From assembly GCA_029962745.1 (NCBI GenBank), contig CM057152.1, positions 24,656,766 to 24,720,765 on the forward strand: a stretch of 64,000 nucleotides of DNA, given 5' to 3'. The stretch is from Echinometra lucunter (taxonomy: Eukaryota > Echinodermata > Echinoidea > Camarodonta > Echinometridae). The position numbers were made by a program, and so were the translations under genes. Shown here in pieces: positions 33,454-45,970 of the stretch (the first letter of the stretch is position 1; each line of letters begins with the position of its first letter). The notes beneath the pieces were generated by a model. The model did no database searches. It was given only the letters and a program-made list of their open reading frames with translations, and was not told where the DNA came from.

Positions 33454-35447
33454 TGTTTAAAAACAGATCTCCTCTGACACCCCAATTTCAAATTCCAAGC
33501 TTCTCTCACTGCCCCCCCCCCCATCCCGATATCAGCAGGAATGGTAATCCTTAAGTAAACAACCACACACTCTCCCAGATAATCCACCTTCCCCCCAAGG
33601 AGAAGTGACCTTCATACGACCAGGCAGAGGGAGAGAGAGAGGGAGAGAGAGAGAGAGGTATTATAAACATGTGAGTCCGGAACTGTTTTCTTTCACAATG
33701 CAGTGAGGGTGCATTTGTGTCCGTGATGGTTTCATGCCTGAATTTTTTTGCCATTAGACTAAAACAATTTCAATATATAGATTTGACTGTAAGTGTAATA
33801 TTGAAATTTCGAAATCATTTCTCTCTCTGTCTTATTATTCCATCTATATATTTAATTATTTGTATTGTGTTTTACTCTTCTTTTTTGATAGGTGAAACAG
33901 TGAATTGCATTATAAGTTTGATGTCACAAAAATCTTGAATAAGAATAACATTTACATGTTGGAGATAGTGAAGGACTTTGTAATGAGTTTCTACTGCATT
34001 TCATATTTCTAATTTCATCGAATATAACAGAGTTACGATTTCTTGCTAAACAAATGAAAATAACACAATTATCATTTTGTTGTTGTTGATATAACAATTC
34101 TTTAACCTAGTATAGGCCGATCAAAATAAGGAGCAAACTAATTTCATATCCCATCTTTTTCTTTTCTATTTGTTTTTTTTTAATCATATTTAATTTTTCA
34201 TGCATGTAACCCTTTTCTTGATAAAAAAGAAGCAATCATGATCTTAAACACTTCTCAAGCATCAGAAAATTTGAATATTTGTGTATGTTTGTATAACAAA
34301 TACAAAATAAATAGTGGAGCTGTGACATGCACGAGACTAAATGTATGACAAGAGGCAAGAACCGTTTTGTCAATAAATAAAGTGAAATTCATTCATTTGT
34401 TATTTTCATTTGATATTGATTAAATGTCTAGTGTTGTGTTTTTTGAATTTTATTCTTCTATTCCAAACATCTCAAATTCAAACTGGTGTCTACCTTCTTC
34501 CATTCCCCTGCCTCCCTCTTTCGCATTTTGTTAGCCTTAGAAATGAAAGCTCTCATTGCAGAACCCAGTAATAACTCTATGCTCAAACCGCCATGGACCC
34601 TATCCATGCTCAAACGAATGGGTTTCAACTTCAGCTGGAAAGAGATGTATTATCCTAGATTTACTATGGTACCCCTTCTTATTTGGTATCTCCTGTACTG
34701 CCCCTCTCTCCTACTCTTATCATGATGATTTCTGCCATCCTATTAAACTTTAGCAGCACATACTGGTTCCAACCTCAAAATTGTGAAAAAAAGAAAAAAC
34801 AACAGCTTCTGTCCTTGCGCTGTTGATGAATGCACGTGTTGTTGAAACTGAATGTCGCACTGCCGATTATTACTCCACGGAGGAAAAAAATACTTTGATT
34901 GGGGAATATTTAAAAGGCAAAAGTAGTGATATTTCAAGGAAGAAATTGAATTTTAGATTCCGGTCCTAGTTGAAGAAAACAAGTTTAGACAATTTTAAGC
35001 AAAAAATAATGGATGATTAAAATGGAAAAACGTAATATCTATACGCAATGTAATACGGTTTAGCAGTTCCCAAGTATCCGCTGAGAGCGATCGAGCACGC
35101 TAGCTACTTAGGCGATAGGCGAGCGAGCTCGGCTTATGCGGCGGCGCTTGGTTATTATGCAAGCTCAAAACTTGTCTGGGAGATTTTTTTTACTTACTGT
35201 TATTTCGGCAATTGTGGGTCATTTTGCATCGTTCAAAATTTTATTTCGATCTTCATCAAATTTTTGAATCGTTTTTCGACATGCTAATGTCCTAAAACAA
35301 ATATAATACAAAGTCATTATTTCAAGATTACTTTCAGCCAGGAAGCTCTTAATAGTTTGTTTATCCTATTACGTAAGGAGGACAGCTGCAATCTCACTCC
35401 ACGCTGTTCATCGGCCTGTTGCGGTTTCCAGCGCGGTGTTTGGTCGG
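33454..35447. other. Interior of the 4.1-kb element, no gene recognised
   Basis: Contains a (GA)n tract at about 33628-33658. The frame at 34486-34725 has no recognisable domain. A GC-rich patch with cgagcg/gcgagc motifs lies near 35080-35150. Confidence 0.4.
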
Positions 35448-35695
35448 CTCTTATCAGCAGCTGCAGTCGACCCCACCCCAGTTTAAACGAGAAAAACTCA
35501 ACTTTCCCCAAAAACTGAAAATGGGGTGTCGATACCCCACTTGAGTTCCCATTGACTTACACGCAAGGCCTTATCAGCAGTCAAATGAACCCCACCCCAG
35601 TTTAAACGAGAGAATTGAAGCTCTCCCAAAATCTGAAATTGGGGTTTCAGATTCCCCACCTGACCTCCCATTGACATAACACGCAGGGCAATGGG
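35448..35695. repeat. About 124-bp tandem duplication
   Basis: Two consecutive units begin 'cttatcagcagtc' and contain 'accccaccccagtttaaacg' and 'cccattgac.ta.cacgcag'. Diverged. Function unknown. Confidence 0.7.
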
Positions 35696-36118
35696 GTTCC
35701 TGTGTTATAAGCTGGTGGGGTATTTTTTAAACACAGGATTCACGTAATGCAATAATGAATGCAATTCCTGTTCACTCATGCATAAACTTTTGTTTTAATA
35801 AACCATAAGATTCACTCAGCAAACATAAACTGACTGCCACTGATCATAAATTCATCATATCATCCTCAATTTTGTAACCTCCAAAGGACTTATCTCTCAA
35901 AAATTGGAAGGCGCAATTCCTGCGCAACCTAATTTTCATACCCTTTACAAAAGTGAGCAGCGCTCACCCAAGCATGAATTATTTTCGGCCTTTTTGGTCT
36001 CATATGAAAGTTGAGTCCATGAGCTATCCATACATATAAACCTTTTTCTTCCAGGATCATGTATTTTTCATTTGGCGGCCATTTCAAAAGTGTAAAGTTT
36101 TTTTTGGGACGCACTGTA

Positions 36119-37310
36119 GTTTGGTAAGTTGTTTGAGCATATATGCCCCTTTGGCATTCCATAAAACCTGAGCCTTGCTTTACCAGTGAAGTTTATTAAC
36201 TAATTGACAATAAACATTCCTTTATTCAAACACAAAACTAGTATTATCATGTAAAACAGTAACATAATGGGATCAAAAGAATGCTCTTCTGTTTTCTGTT
36301 TCTTTCATGGAAAATCAAATGACCACAACTCACATCAGAGTTAAACAACATCCGAGAACATGGTGAAACACCCGTTTCCTCCCCCACCGTCTCCAGGGAG
36401 CAGGGTTTTACTATTTACAAATGAATTCATTGAAAAATATTATGATGGCCGGCCGCCCTGGCCTTCAGGGGCAGAAAATCAGATGTCTCCACATATAAAT
36501 CTTGTGAAATTGTTTAACTTTACCTGTGTTCGAAATGTGGTGTTTTGAATTACAAAACAGATGTCACCCGAGTGCTTTCTGTTTTAAATATGTTTTAAAT
36601 AGCCCCAATTTTATCAAAATGGACCCTTAAACTATGGGGTTTTGGAAAAAAAAAATTCAGTGCTGAAAAATTCAATTATCAATAAGTAATGTTATATTAC
36701 CTGAATTTCATTTTTCCCCATTAGATTTTTGACAGTGTATAATTCTAGAAAAAAGGCCTCTATGGGGACTATTTTTAAAGATGGCCCCCCTAGGCCCACA
36801 AAGGCAGAATCTGAGATGTCTCCTCATCCAAATCTTGTGATACTGTCTTTATCTATCTGTGTGCCAAATTTTGTACTTTTATTCCTAGGCAAAAGTAAAC
36901 TGGGGGCTATTTTCAATTTTTCTAAATAGCCCCCACTTTATCATATTGAGCCTCTAAATTTATAAAATATTCGGCCCTGAAGCATCGAAATATGGATTAC
37001 TGATGTCATATTACCTATAATTAACTTTTTACAGTAGATTTTTGACTGTGTATAAAGAAAAGGGACTTACTTCGAAGCATCGGGTAATCGCGTCGGGCCA
37101 TGTAATCGCGCAACCCGACGTGACGTGAAAACAGCCCACTTGTTTTGCGAAAGGTTAGGTCTACCATTTGAGAAATCTACGAATGGTCGGGTTCAAAGAG
37201 TGAAATTTACCCGCTTCATAAAAATAATACAACAAAAATACGAATAGTTGCGTCCCCTTGCGAACAAATAAATACTTGTCAATTGCAAAAAAAAACTTGT
37301 CAATTGCAAT
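36119..37310. repeat. Continuation of the left arm of the composite repeat
   Basis: 36119-36310 is the inverse of 43260-43453. Between 36430 and 36930 two related units are in tandem ('ggcagaatctgagatgtctc' type), and a third is at 42560-42660. 37060-37150 is the inverse of 42450-42560. A 14-bp 'acttgtcaattgca' occurs twice around an A run at 37274-37309, just before the LINE. Confidence 0.6.
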
Positions 37311-37313
37311 ATA

Positions 37314-38768
37314 CCTACTCTGACTTCTATTGTAAACAGCTCATTATCATCTGGTACATTTCCAGATGGTGTTCATCAGGCTATAGTTACACCAATAATC
37401 AAGAGAAACAATCTGAATAAAGACACATTATGTAATTACAGGCCTGTTAGTAATATTTCACATATTGCTAAGGTGATAGAAAAGGTAGTATCAATTCAAC
37501 TAACAGAACACTTAAATGATAATGGCTTATACGATCCAATGCAGTCAGCATATAGATCCTATTTCAGTACTGAGACAGCCCTTTTGAAATTGCAGAATGA
37601 CGTTCTGTCATTTTTCGATCAGCATAAGTGTGTTTTCTTAGTCTCATTGGACCTAAGTGCAGCTTTTGACACTGTGGATCATACCATACTACTGAATCGC
37701 TTAAAATCTCGATTTCACATATCTGGTCTAGCTCTTAAATGGTTTAAGTCTTACCTGACTGGTTGGTCATCTAGGGTAAGCATAGCCGGGGAGTTGTCTG
37801 ACTCGTGGGTCACTGAGTTTGGGGTACCCCAAGGGTCAGTTCTCGGGCCGATTCTGTTTAGTTTGTATATCACTCCCATCTCTGACATTATTAATAAACA
37901 TGGTCTACAGTATATTTGTTATGCAGATGATATACAACTGTATTGTTCTTTTGACCCGCGCTCTTTTGAAAATATAAATGAAACACTTGAGAAAACCTCT
38001 CTTTGTATTTCTGAAATTAGTAGGTGGATGTCATCTAATTATCTCCAGCTGAATAACAACAAAACTGAATTCATAGCTCTTTGTTCTTCTACCCGCCATC
38101 TGCAATCAATATCACATATTCAGCTTAATGTTAATGGTCAATGCATCCCCATCTCCACTAAAACTACTGTTCTTGGAGTATGCATTGATAACATGTTCAC
38201 ACTGTCTGCTCAAGTAAATCAGGTTGTCCGTAATTGTAATTATCATCTCAGCAATTTGTGGAGGATTCGTAGATTTATTGATCTTAAGACATGTCACCAT
38301 GCTGTGCGTGCACTTATCCTTTCTCGGTTAGATTACTGTAATAGTTTATATACTGTTTTGTCAGCTAGAGATAGAAGAAAACTTGAAGTTATACAGAATC
38401 GTGCCGCTCGTTTAATTTTTGGCTTTGGATCCCGAACTCATACTACACCCCTACTTAAGGAACTCCACTGGTTACCTCTATTCCAACGCATTCAGTTTAA
38501 AGTCTGTTTATACGTATACAAAACTCTAAATCAATTAGCACCTGAATATCTTAATAATACCATCAAATTATACACACCCTCTCGTAATCTTCGTTCAATC
38601 ACTGACACATGCAGACTTTGCATTCCCTTGTCAAAACTCTCCTCTGCCGAAAAACGGTTTGCCGTAGCAGCTGCCAAGACTTGGAATGCTATCCCTCTTT
38701 CAATAAGAAATGTTTCCAGTGTTCTTGGCTTCAAATCATCCCTTAAGACATACCTTTTTCCTAAATAA
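37314..38768 (+). CDS. LINE reverse transcriptase, CR1/L2-like, 5'-truncated copy
   Basis: The open frame extends upstream of its first ATG (37473) to about 37314, reading SGTFPDGVHQAIVTPIIKR and NYRPVSNISHIAKVIEK, standard RT block 1. Counting from 37473, LDLSAAFDTVDH lies at residues 59-70, GVPQGSVLGPILF at 117-129 and catalytic YADD at 150-153. The C-terminus (LDYCNSL, VIQNRAARLIFG, LHWLPLFQRI) is characteristic of CR1/L2-type elements. No stops. The endonuclease half is missing. An (ATT)n tail at about 38884-38897 ends the copy. It lies in the core of the composite inverted repeat. Confidence 0.9.
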   Translation, partial: PTLTSIVNSSLSSGTFPDGVHQAIVTPIIKRNNLNKDTLCNYRPVSNISHIAKVIEKVVSIQLTEHLNDNGLYDPMQSAYRSYFSTETALLKLQNDVLSFFDQHKCVFLVSLDLSAAFDTVDHTILLNRLKSRFHISGLALKWFKSYLTGWSSRVSIAGELSDSWVTEFGVPQGSVLGPILFSLYITPISDIINKHGLQYICYADDIQLYCSFDPRSFENINETLEKTSLCISEISRWMSSNYLQLNNNKTEFIALCSSTRHLQSISHIQLNVNGQCIPISTKTTVLGVCIDNMFTLSAQVNQVVRNCNYHLSNLWRIRRFIDLKTCHHAVRALILSRLDYCNSLYTVLSARDRRKLEVIQNRAARLIFGFGSRTHTTPLLKELHWLPLFQRIQFKVCLYVYKTLNQLAPEYLNNTIKLYTPSRNLRSITDTCRLCIPLSKLSSAEKRFAVAAAKTWNAIPLSIRNVSSVLGFKSSLKTYLFPK

Positions 38769-38899
38769 TTAATATTTTTCCTTTTTATCTTGAATATTGT
38801 ATAGTAATCATTGCAAATATTAAATGTTTCCTATTTTTGTACGCGCTATGGTACTTTTTTGTTTTTAGCGCCTCTAAATACCCATTATTATTATTATAA

Positions 38900-41800
38900 A
38901 TACGACAAAAGCGGCTTGAATGAAAGTAACAATCTATCCACACAAAGTCAGGATTTTTTAGGAAAAGTTAAGAAGTGAGTACAGTTTAAATTTCGCTAAT
39001 TTGTCAAAAAATGCAATATATTCATAATAAGTTCTACCATTGTGGCGAATCTGTGTTAATTTCTTTACATTTTCAAGGAACTGTCTCGATTTGTATGTCA
39101 TGACATTACGTGCAAAAAAATCACGAACTTTGTAATTTTTTTCATCGTCATCAGTTCATGTTACCGCTGCATTGTGCTAAGCACCCTGTCACCATGCAAC
39201 ATCTTGCCCAGACTTTCGGGCGGATTGCCGATGACTGTAAATGAAATGCAAATCAGTTTAAAGTGATATGAGATTGAACGTATATCCCACTGCTGCAGTG
39301 TGTTGACGAATCGGTTAGTTACATGATGTAGCTGTGTGAAGCAAGGCAGGCTGCGCCGCAACGCGGCGGCTCGCTTGGGCCTGACATTGGCTCGAAAGTA
39401 TAGGGGCGGCCTTTTGGGGGGCATCTGTGACTGTATGTAACTTACAGTCTAGCTCAGATTCTGAAGACTGATAAGCAAGCATGATGAGAGGGGGTATGAT
39501 TTAACTCTTTGCCTGCTGAATTGACTCTGAGGGGATAATAATGACAATTGTTCTTTAGATATTTACTTTGAACTCCGATCTGCTTTCCTTAGAGCAGTAT
39601 TGATGCAGGTCATTATCTTCAGATATCACTTAAGCACACTAGCTGGGTTTTATTTCTTCTGGTACAATGGTATAAAAGGAGAAACCTAATGATTGTTAAA
39701 TTTAATTGTACGATTGTGCCAATAGTTGACAGAAACTTGCAAAGAGTTAATCATGCTTCTACTCCCTGATTGTACATACAGACTAAAGACTAAAAAAAAA
39801 ATTCTTTGTTTAGAGGTAGCTTTGAGCACCCCGTTCATTCATCTGTTTTGACTTTGTTCATCATATACCTAGGTTGAAACTTGAAGCTGCATTTATGTCT
39901 GCAGCCACATCAATAATTCTGGAGAAGTAGGGGATGATTGCTTGTTGACTGAGAATGAAGAAAATTTCTGCAAGGAATGAATTAGTTACAACCCCAGTTA
40001 TGGAAGGTGAATCTTGCATGAATTTGGTCAGCTTGCTATCAACATGTCAAATTTCAGCCAGGGTTTAGCATTTTTACAAGGCCATTGGCCTTGGTTGCAA
40101 ATACACTCATTCTGAAATTTCTGAGTAACATTCCAATTCATAACCGTCTCAACTTGGAAATAAGGCTGGGGGTGGGGGGGGGGGGGGGAGTAATCATCTT
40201 CCATGGACCTGATGGAGCTGATTTGTAAGCCTTGGTCGGCAAAGTTAAAAAATTACTCGTAGTGTTCCTACTGTTCATACTTTGTATATTTACTTTGCAT
40301 TTATCACAATTCAGGTCAACTTTCAATCTTATCTTGTTTTCATTAACAAACTGAAAGAATTTAGCTTCATCTCTTCAGTGCATTGGACCCCTTTGGAGAT
40401 CTGTCTCTCACTGAGTGAGGTGTCATGGCCCTGTGTGCAGCAGGGGGCAAGGGGAGTAGTAGCCCAACTCAGCAATTTTTAGACTTGCATGTTTTTTTTT
40501 AATGAAAATTTTCCAAAATTCCACCAAATATTTGCAACAGATCCTTCAATATATATCTTGACCCACCATGTTACATAAGCTACATAGGTAATTTCTTGGG
40601 GTTGAGGGTTGGATGCAAGATCATGTATTTATTTGAAGGAACAAGCATGGAAGGAAGTGAACAGTAACCAAGTGGGTGAGATTGTAAATTGAATGATATA
40701 GTGAACACTTTGGGTAGAATTTGTGGAAAATTTGGAATGAAAAAGATTGAAGATTTTCAGGGGGAGAGGGGGCTGCATAAAGATATGCCTACCACCCAAA
40801 CCTTAATTGAGCTTTAATCTGTATGGAATTAGATTCATTTGGGTGTAATCCTGAACTAAATGAAGATGAATTATCTGAGAGGGCTTTCTAATAAATGTCG
40901 CCATTTTGTATAACATGACTAATTGCTCCACAATTCAATTCAAATTTGTTGATATACATTCCACAATTTTGGATTATCATCAAAATTGTGTTATAATGAA
41001 TTTTATTCATAACTTCTAAAGGGATATACAATAGCTCGTTCTGAGTTGTGCACAAAATCTGACTAAGTGCTCTGTTGAATATTCATTTACATATCTAAGT
41101 ACTATTTTAAAGTAGAAAAGGATTCAATTTGGCATTGGTACATTGTAATTCAAATTACTAGCATGTAAATGATAGTGATGTAAAACTCTATAGTCTGCTT
41201 TCATTTTGTCGTAAGTTCTGAACAGAGTACTATATGATTAGAAAATTGTTATGATTAATATGAAATATATTTTACTTGTAAACGATGATGAAGGCTGATC
41301 TAGTTTCCCTTTTATCAGAATGAACTTATAAACACGTAATCACCATGCAGAAAAATAATCATTACATAGCAAATTCATATGTAATTTTGACTGCAAATGT
41401 TGTTTGATATTGATCATGTAAGTCGTTGCAATTTTTATAAGAATATGATAATTGTAATACATGCATCCATGCACAACTATAAAAATACTAAAGCCCTTTC
41501 TTATTGGATAGATTTATATATCAATGAAATCAATATGAGGGGTGAAAATGAAGCAACCAGGGTGCATGAAGTAGGAGAGGATGTGTTCAAAAGAGATGGA
41601 AAGAGAGACAGAGACAGATACAGGAAGAGAGAGATGAAAAATCAATTAAGGCGAGATATGATGAAAATTCGAGGGTGTCAGAGGGGGGGGGGGAGGGGAG
41701 GGGGGCAAGAGAATGGGAGATGATGGAGTAATTGAGAGTTTGTGAAGGAGATAATTGAAAAAAAAAATGTTTTGGGTTGTGGGTTGATCAGATTTTCAAA

Positions 41801-42430
41801 GTTATTTATCCCAAGGTCATGGGCCTATTCGTGATTTTTTTTTTAAGGGGGGGGGGGGGGGGGGTAAAAATGTATAACATCATAATTCGGGATAACAGTA
41901 ACACTTGATAAATTCTTTATCATCTCATGTGATTACCCCCCCCCCCCCCCACGATTATTAGTGGTTGTAAAGAAAAAAATATTTGGCATTTTCGGGGCAC
42001 TTCCTTGAAAGTCTGTTAATGCATTGAAAGAGATAAGTAGCTGGCCTATATCAATAATTTGATAATGCAAGCGTATTCGTTTCAAACAGCCTGTAGATCT
42101 GGTATATATTTTTTTTTTTCCCATTTAAATCGATAGGTTAAATTTCGACAGATTGGAACCTAATTATCACAATGAAATTAAATCATTTACATGCATCATA
42201 AAAGGATGAATATCAATGATTAAAAAGGATTTAGGGGTTTCGTAATACGCATGTACAATTATTCAATAGCAATAGTATTTGCTCTTCATCATCGTTTCAT
42301 CGCTGCAATTTAGAATTCTTAACGAGAATATTGTTTTAAATTAATTTTTACCCGATACTTCCTCATTTGAAGGTAGGTTTTCACGAATGTTCGCTTAAAG
42401 ATTAGTCTTGTGTCAATGAAACCACAAGAG
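38900..42430. other. Core of the composite repeat, no gene recognised
   Basis: 3.5 kb of AT-rich DNA with G runs near 40178-40189, 41684-41705 and 41847-41864 and a C run at 41936-41950. GC-richer patches at 39140-39430 and 40380-40470 have short frames without recognisable domains. I looked for FANCM exons on the minus strand and found none convincing. Confidence 0.45.
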
Positions 42431-42677
42431 CTAAAAATCAATTTTTAAACATCCGATTTACCTGACCTTTCGCAAATCAAGTGGGCTGTTTTCACGAAAT
42501 GTCGGGTTACGCGATCACCCGATGGTTCGAAGTAAGCCAAGAAAAGGTGCCCCCATGTGACCATTTGTAAAGGTGGCCCCCATGGTCCCCATGGGCAGAA
42601 TTTGAGATGTCCCCTCCCCTGAATTTGTTTATATTACATATATCTACATTTGTGGCAAATTTGGTTCCATTTTTTTT

Positions 42678-43160
42678 TCCAGTTTTTGTAAGCATGTTTC
42701 ATATTAAGGAGACTTCTCATCAAAAAATCTACCCCAGCCCTGGCAGCGACTACAGCTTGGCACACCCTGGTCTAGGCCGAAAATTGGACCTGGAATTACC
42801 TGGAAAAAGGAACAACAGGATGACCAAACACTCAATTGGTAAGTCGAATAGATTTTTTTTATAATGAAGCCTAGGTCTAGTAATAAAAAAATGAAACATA
42901 GAAGTTGAAATTATTATTTTATCTATATTTTTGCTTATCCGCCGGCGGCAGCGAATAGTTTAATTGGCAACGGCTATGCTCCACTTCTGTCTCTAAGTGA
43001 GGAGAGCCGATCCTACCCAAATAAGAGGCTAACAACAAAACTAGAGGCAGAATTTTCGGCCTAGCCCAGGGCACAAGCTGTAGTCGCTGCCAGGGCCGGG
43101 GTAGATTTTTTGATGAGAAGTCTCTTCAATATGAAACATGCTTACAAAAACTTTTGAAAA
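42678..43160. mobile_element. MITE, about 480 bp, 105-bp inverted repeats
   Basis: The left arm 'tttttgtaagcatgtttcat' to 'ggtctaggccgaaaatt' (42680-42788) is the inverse of 43048-43152. Both contain 'gacttctcatcaaaaaatct' and 'ctggcagcgactacagcttg'. The middle is unrelated, with no coding capacity. It interrupts the right arm of the composite repeat. Flanking duplication not clear. Confidence 0.75.
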
Positions 43161-43633
43161 AAAATAAAGAAATGTGCATCTCATGACATACCATGTTCAT
43201 TTTGTTGTTCTTTTCTTCGTAAGAATAACACAGAATAAAAGAATAAGCAATGACATTTGATTTTCCATGAAAGAACCAGAAAACAGAAGATTCTTGTGAT
43301 CCCATTATATTGATGTTTTACATGATAATACTAATTTTGTGTTTGAATAAAGGAATGTTTATAGTCAATTAGTTAATAATCTTCATTAATAAAACAAGGG
43401 TCAAGTTTTATGGAATGCCAAAGGGGCATATATGCTGATACAACTGACCAAACTAGTGACCTCTTCATTCAGCTGTGGATGATGATTTGGTAATAGGTTG
43501 TCTGTTTAATGCATGACTGCCTCCTGGAACTCTTTATGATTCTTAATCTGGTATCAACTTGAGTGCTAATGTCTACTCTTCAATTTGATACCAATTTTTT
43601 GCATTGCCATAATAGTCCGGTAGCCATGGGGGG

Positions 43634-45743
43634 TAAGATTGCATTGGAATGTTATAGTTTTTTTAAAAATTGATATCGACTGTTCAGACCTTCTACTTCA
43701 ACAATCCACATGCTGGGTTCTGTCAGCATTGAGTAATTTGAGATATATCCGAAAATCCAAAATGGCCGCCGGCGGCCATCTTGGATTTTCTGTCTACCGA
43801 CTTTAAACATCCCAAGAATGTTAAAAAATGGGGAAATAAAGGTTTTTCGGGAAGCTTTAGAAGTTCTACATAGTCCACAATGGATTTTTCAAGGTTAATG
43901 CATTTAAGTAAATTGATATCTTGACCTTTGAAGGATACAAAAAATATACAATATTTATATAACATACACAATGTGTGGTTCTCTTCCATAATTGGTATAA
44001 CATTGCCATAAATGCGTGTTGCGGTTAGCATTCAGATATCGACATTTTCCATTTAAAAGTGTGCTACTGATCTCATTTTTCTAATCTACGCGTAAGTGAT
44101 ATATATATATATATATATACATATATAGACACAAATTCGGATGATAACTCATTAAAAAGCAAACAATTTACCTTTACGTGTCATCAAAGAAAGCGAGCGA
44201 CTATAGCCAACAAACAGCATTGCTAAACACTATTTGAGGAATGGCTTTCTTGAAAACTACTGCTTTTATGGGGCTTTGATTGCAGGATAGATTGCAGAAT
44301 ATACCGTAGCCAAAAAAAAGATAGTTTAGGCAACAATATGGGTGTCGATTTGGGGAAGGGGGTGGGAATATATCCCCCAATATTGTTGGTAGGAAGATGG
44401 TCTGCATTAACACTGCCCCCAATAATTCACCATCAGAAAAGACATAGCCCACGCAATCCCCTAGCAGAGTATTCAAAAAAAAAAAAGGGAAGGGCAAATG
44501 GCGAAAAAAAGAATTTCAAAGTAAAGAGGATAACGAAAAACTTCCAGCACTGGCTCGCTTCGCCAGTTCACATTTCAAAAGTATCTCTAGTTGTGGTTAG
44601 ATCAGTTTGCAACTTGTTTCTCTCTCTTTTATGGTATACTATATACTCACTGCTTTGCATTTTTTAAAGTATCTTAACCAAAGCCGATTATGTTAATATC
44701 CTTATGAAATGAAACTGATTTGCATCTAACTGTCTATCTAATGTTATACTATTCTTCTTGTCATAAAATGATAGTAATAAAGGTGCAAGGAGTCGAGTCA
44801 AACATCGAGAAGAGTTAAAACAGACGAATTTTTCATGCGCTAAAGGCCTGTGACCAATGGCCCATTCCTATCTCACCAATTTTTATGAGAATGGAGGGAG
44901 CTGATGAAATGTATTACTAGAATGATGAGATTGGAGTGACAATACAAAACCCTGTTCTTAGTACAGTGTATTTAAATACCCATTTTGGGGGTATTTTGAT
45001 TTGCAGGATTTTCAGTCCACGACAGGCAATGATACCGTAGTTAGGAGATACTCAAATTAGTGAGGAAAATGATGTTTTTTCTCTAATTAGTATTGCAGTA
45101 CACTTACTTGAATGCTTAATAAATGAATTTCATAACTAATTTCTGAGCCTCAAATTCCTGATAAACATGATAAAGAGATGTGAGTACACATATAGTTTTT
45201 GTCAGCTACAAAAAGGTGATCATATGCTTTTCCTCCATAGTGTAAAGTGTGTGTGTGTGTGTGGGTGTGTGTGTGCTTGGGAAGGAGACTATCCCCCTCC
45301 CCTCCCCCATCACCATTACAATGGTTGTTTTGTGTTTCTAAATATCATCCCTGTAGAAAGAAAAACAATCATATTCAATCTATTTTCTACTTGATTTTCA
45401 ATGCAATATTGCATATATGTACAAGTACAAATAGACTGCTGGGGGCGCCATCTTGAAATATTGGCTGCCATTTTATATCAAGACATCGAAACATAGTCAT
45501 ATCCTCAAACTAACCTCAGATTTGGATTCTCCATCCCGAAAAACCCTTAATTCCCAATTTTGAACATTAAAAGCAGGTAAACTCAAAATCCAAGATGGCC
45601 ACCGGCGGCCATTTTGGATTGTCACGTATATCTCAAATTGCTCAATGCTGATAGAGCTCCAGCATGTGGATTGTTAAAATAGAAGGTCTGAACAATCGCT
45701 ATCAATTAAAAAAAAAAAACTATAACATTCAAATGCAACCTTA
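43634..45743. mobile_element. 2.1-kb inverted-repeat element inside the right arm
   Basis: The ends TAAGATTGCATTGGAATGTT (left) and, in complement, TAAGGTTGCATTTGAATGTT (right) begin arms of about 170 bp. The arms share 'cagaccttctacttcaacaa', 'tccaaaatggccgccggcgg' and 'cagcattgag'. They split the right arm of the composite repeat, whose halves otherwise align with 31800-31860. The interior has (AT)n near 44100 and (GT)n near 45250. No transposase recognised. Confidence 0.7.
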
Positions 45744-45970
45744 GGCCTAAAATCTGGGTTTGGCTGCAGGACTATAAATTTAATGATGAATAAAGTGTGG
45801 GTGATTGTGGAATATTAGTTCTGATTACAAGTGTAAACTTTTGGAGGGCAATGTAACTGTTTTACCTGAAATCATGTATTTTTTCTAGTCATTTAGAACG
45901 GAGTGAAGAGAAATCTCAATTGTTTATTAAATAAGAAACATACTATGGTCTCATAAATAAGGTAACTAAC

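Larger units (their letters stand above)
32000..36116. mobile_element. 4.1-kb element with 363-bp inverted repeats, inserted at TA
   Basis: The left end cagtgcgtcccaaaaaaaac (32000-32362 arm) and right arm (about 35748-36116) are inverted copies with few differences over more than 350 bp. TA flanks both ends (31998-31999 and 36117-36118). The uninterrupted site exists in the other arm of the host repeat at 43454-43455, which proves the insertion and the TA duplication. The interior has no transposase. It holds a second inverted repeat, CT/GA microsatellites and a tandem duplication. It is probably a non-autonomous Tc1/mariner-type element that grew by nested insertions. Confidence 0.85.
31772..45853. 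mobile_element. 14-kb composite inverted repeat with Tc1-like tips
   Basis: The left tip CACTGCCCTCCAAAGTTTTG and the right tip (complement CATTGCCCTCCAAAAGTTTA) are both flanked by TA (31770-31771 and 45854-45855). The arms continue as inverted copies: left 31772-31999 plus 36119-36310, right 45853-45744 plus 43625-43240, sharing for example 'gcatatatgcccctttggca' and 'aaacattcctttattcaaac'. A further inverted match lies at 37060-37150 against 42450-42560 ('gaaaacagcccacttg'). Each arm is interrupted by another element (32000-36116; 43634-45743). The core contains a LINE. No transposase for the tips was found. TA plus tip style suggests Tc1/mariner. Confidence 0.7.

Noticed and set aside
40320..40490. 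Possible FANCM exon on the minus strand (WATTPLAPCCTQGHD...SER)
   Set aside because: Only scattered matches to the human WRLWQDHPLPTHQVDHS segment and no good splice sites. It also lies inside the composite repeat.
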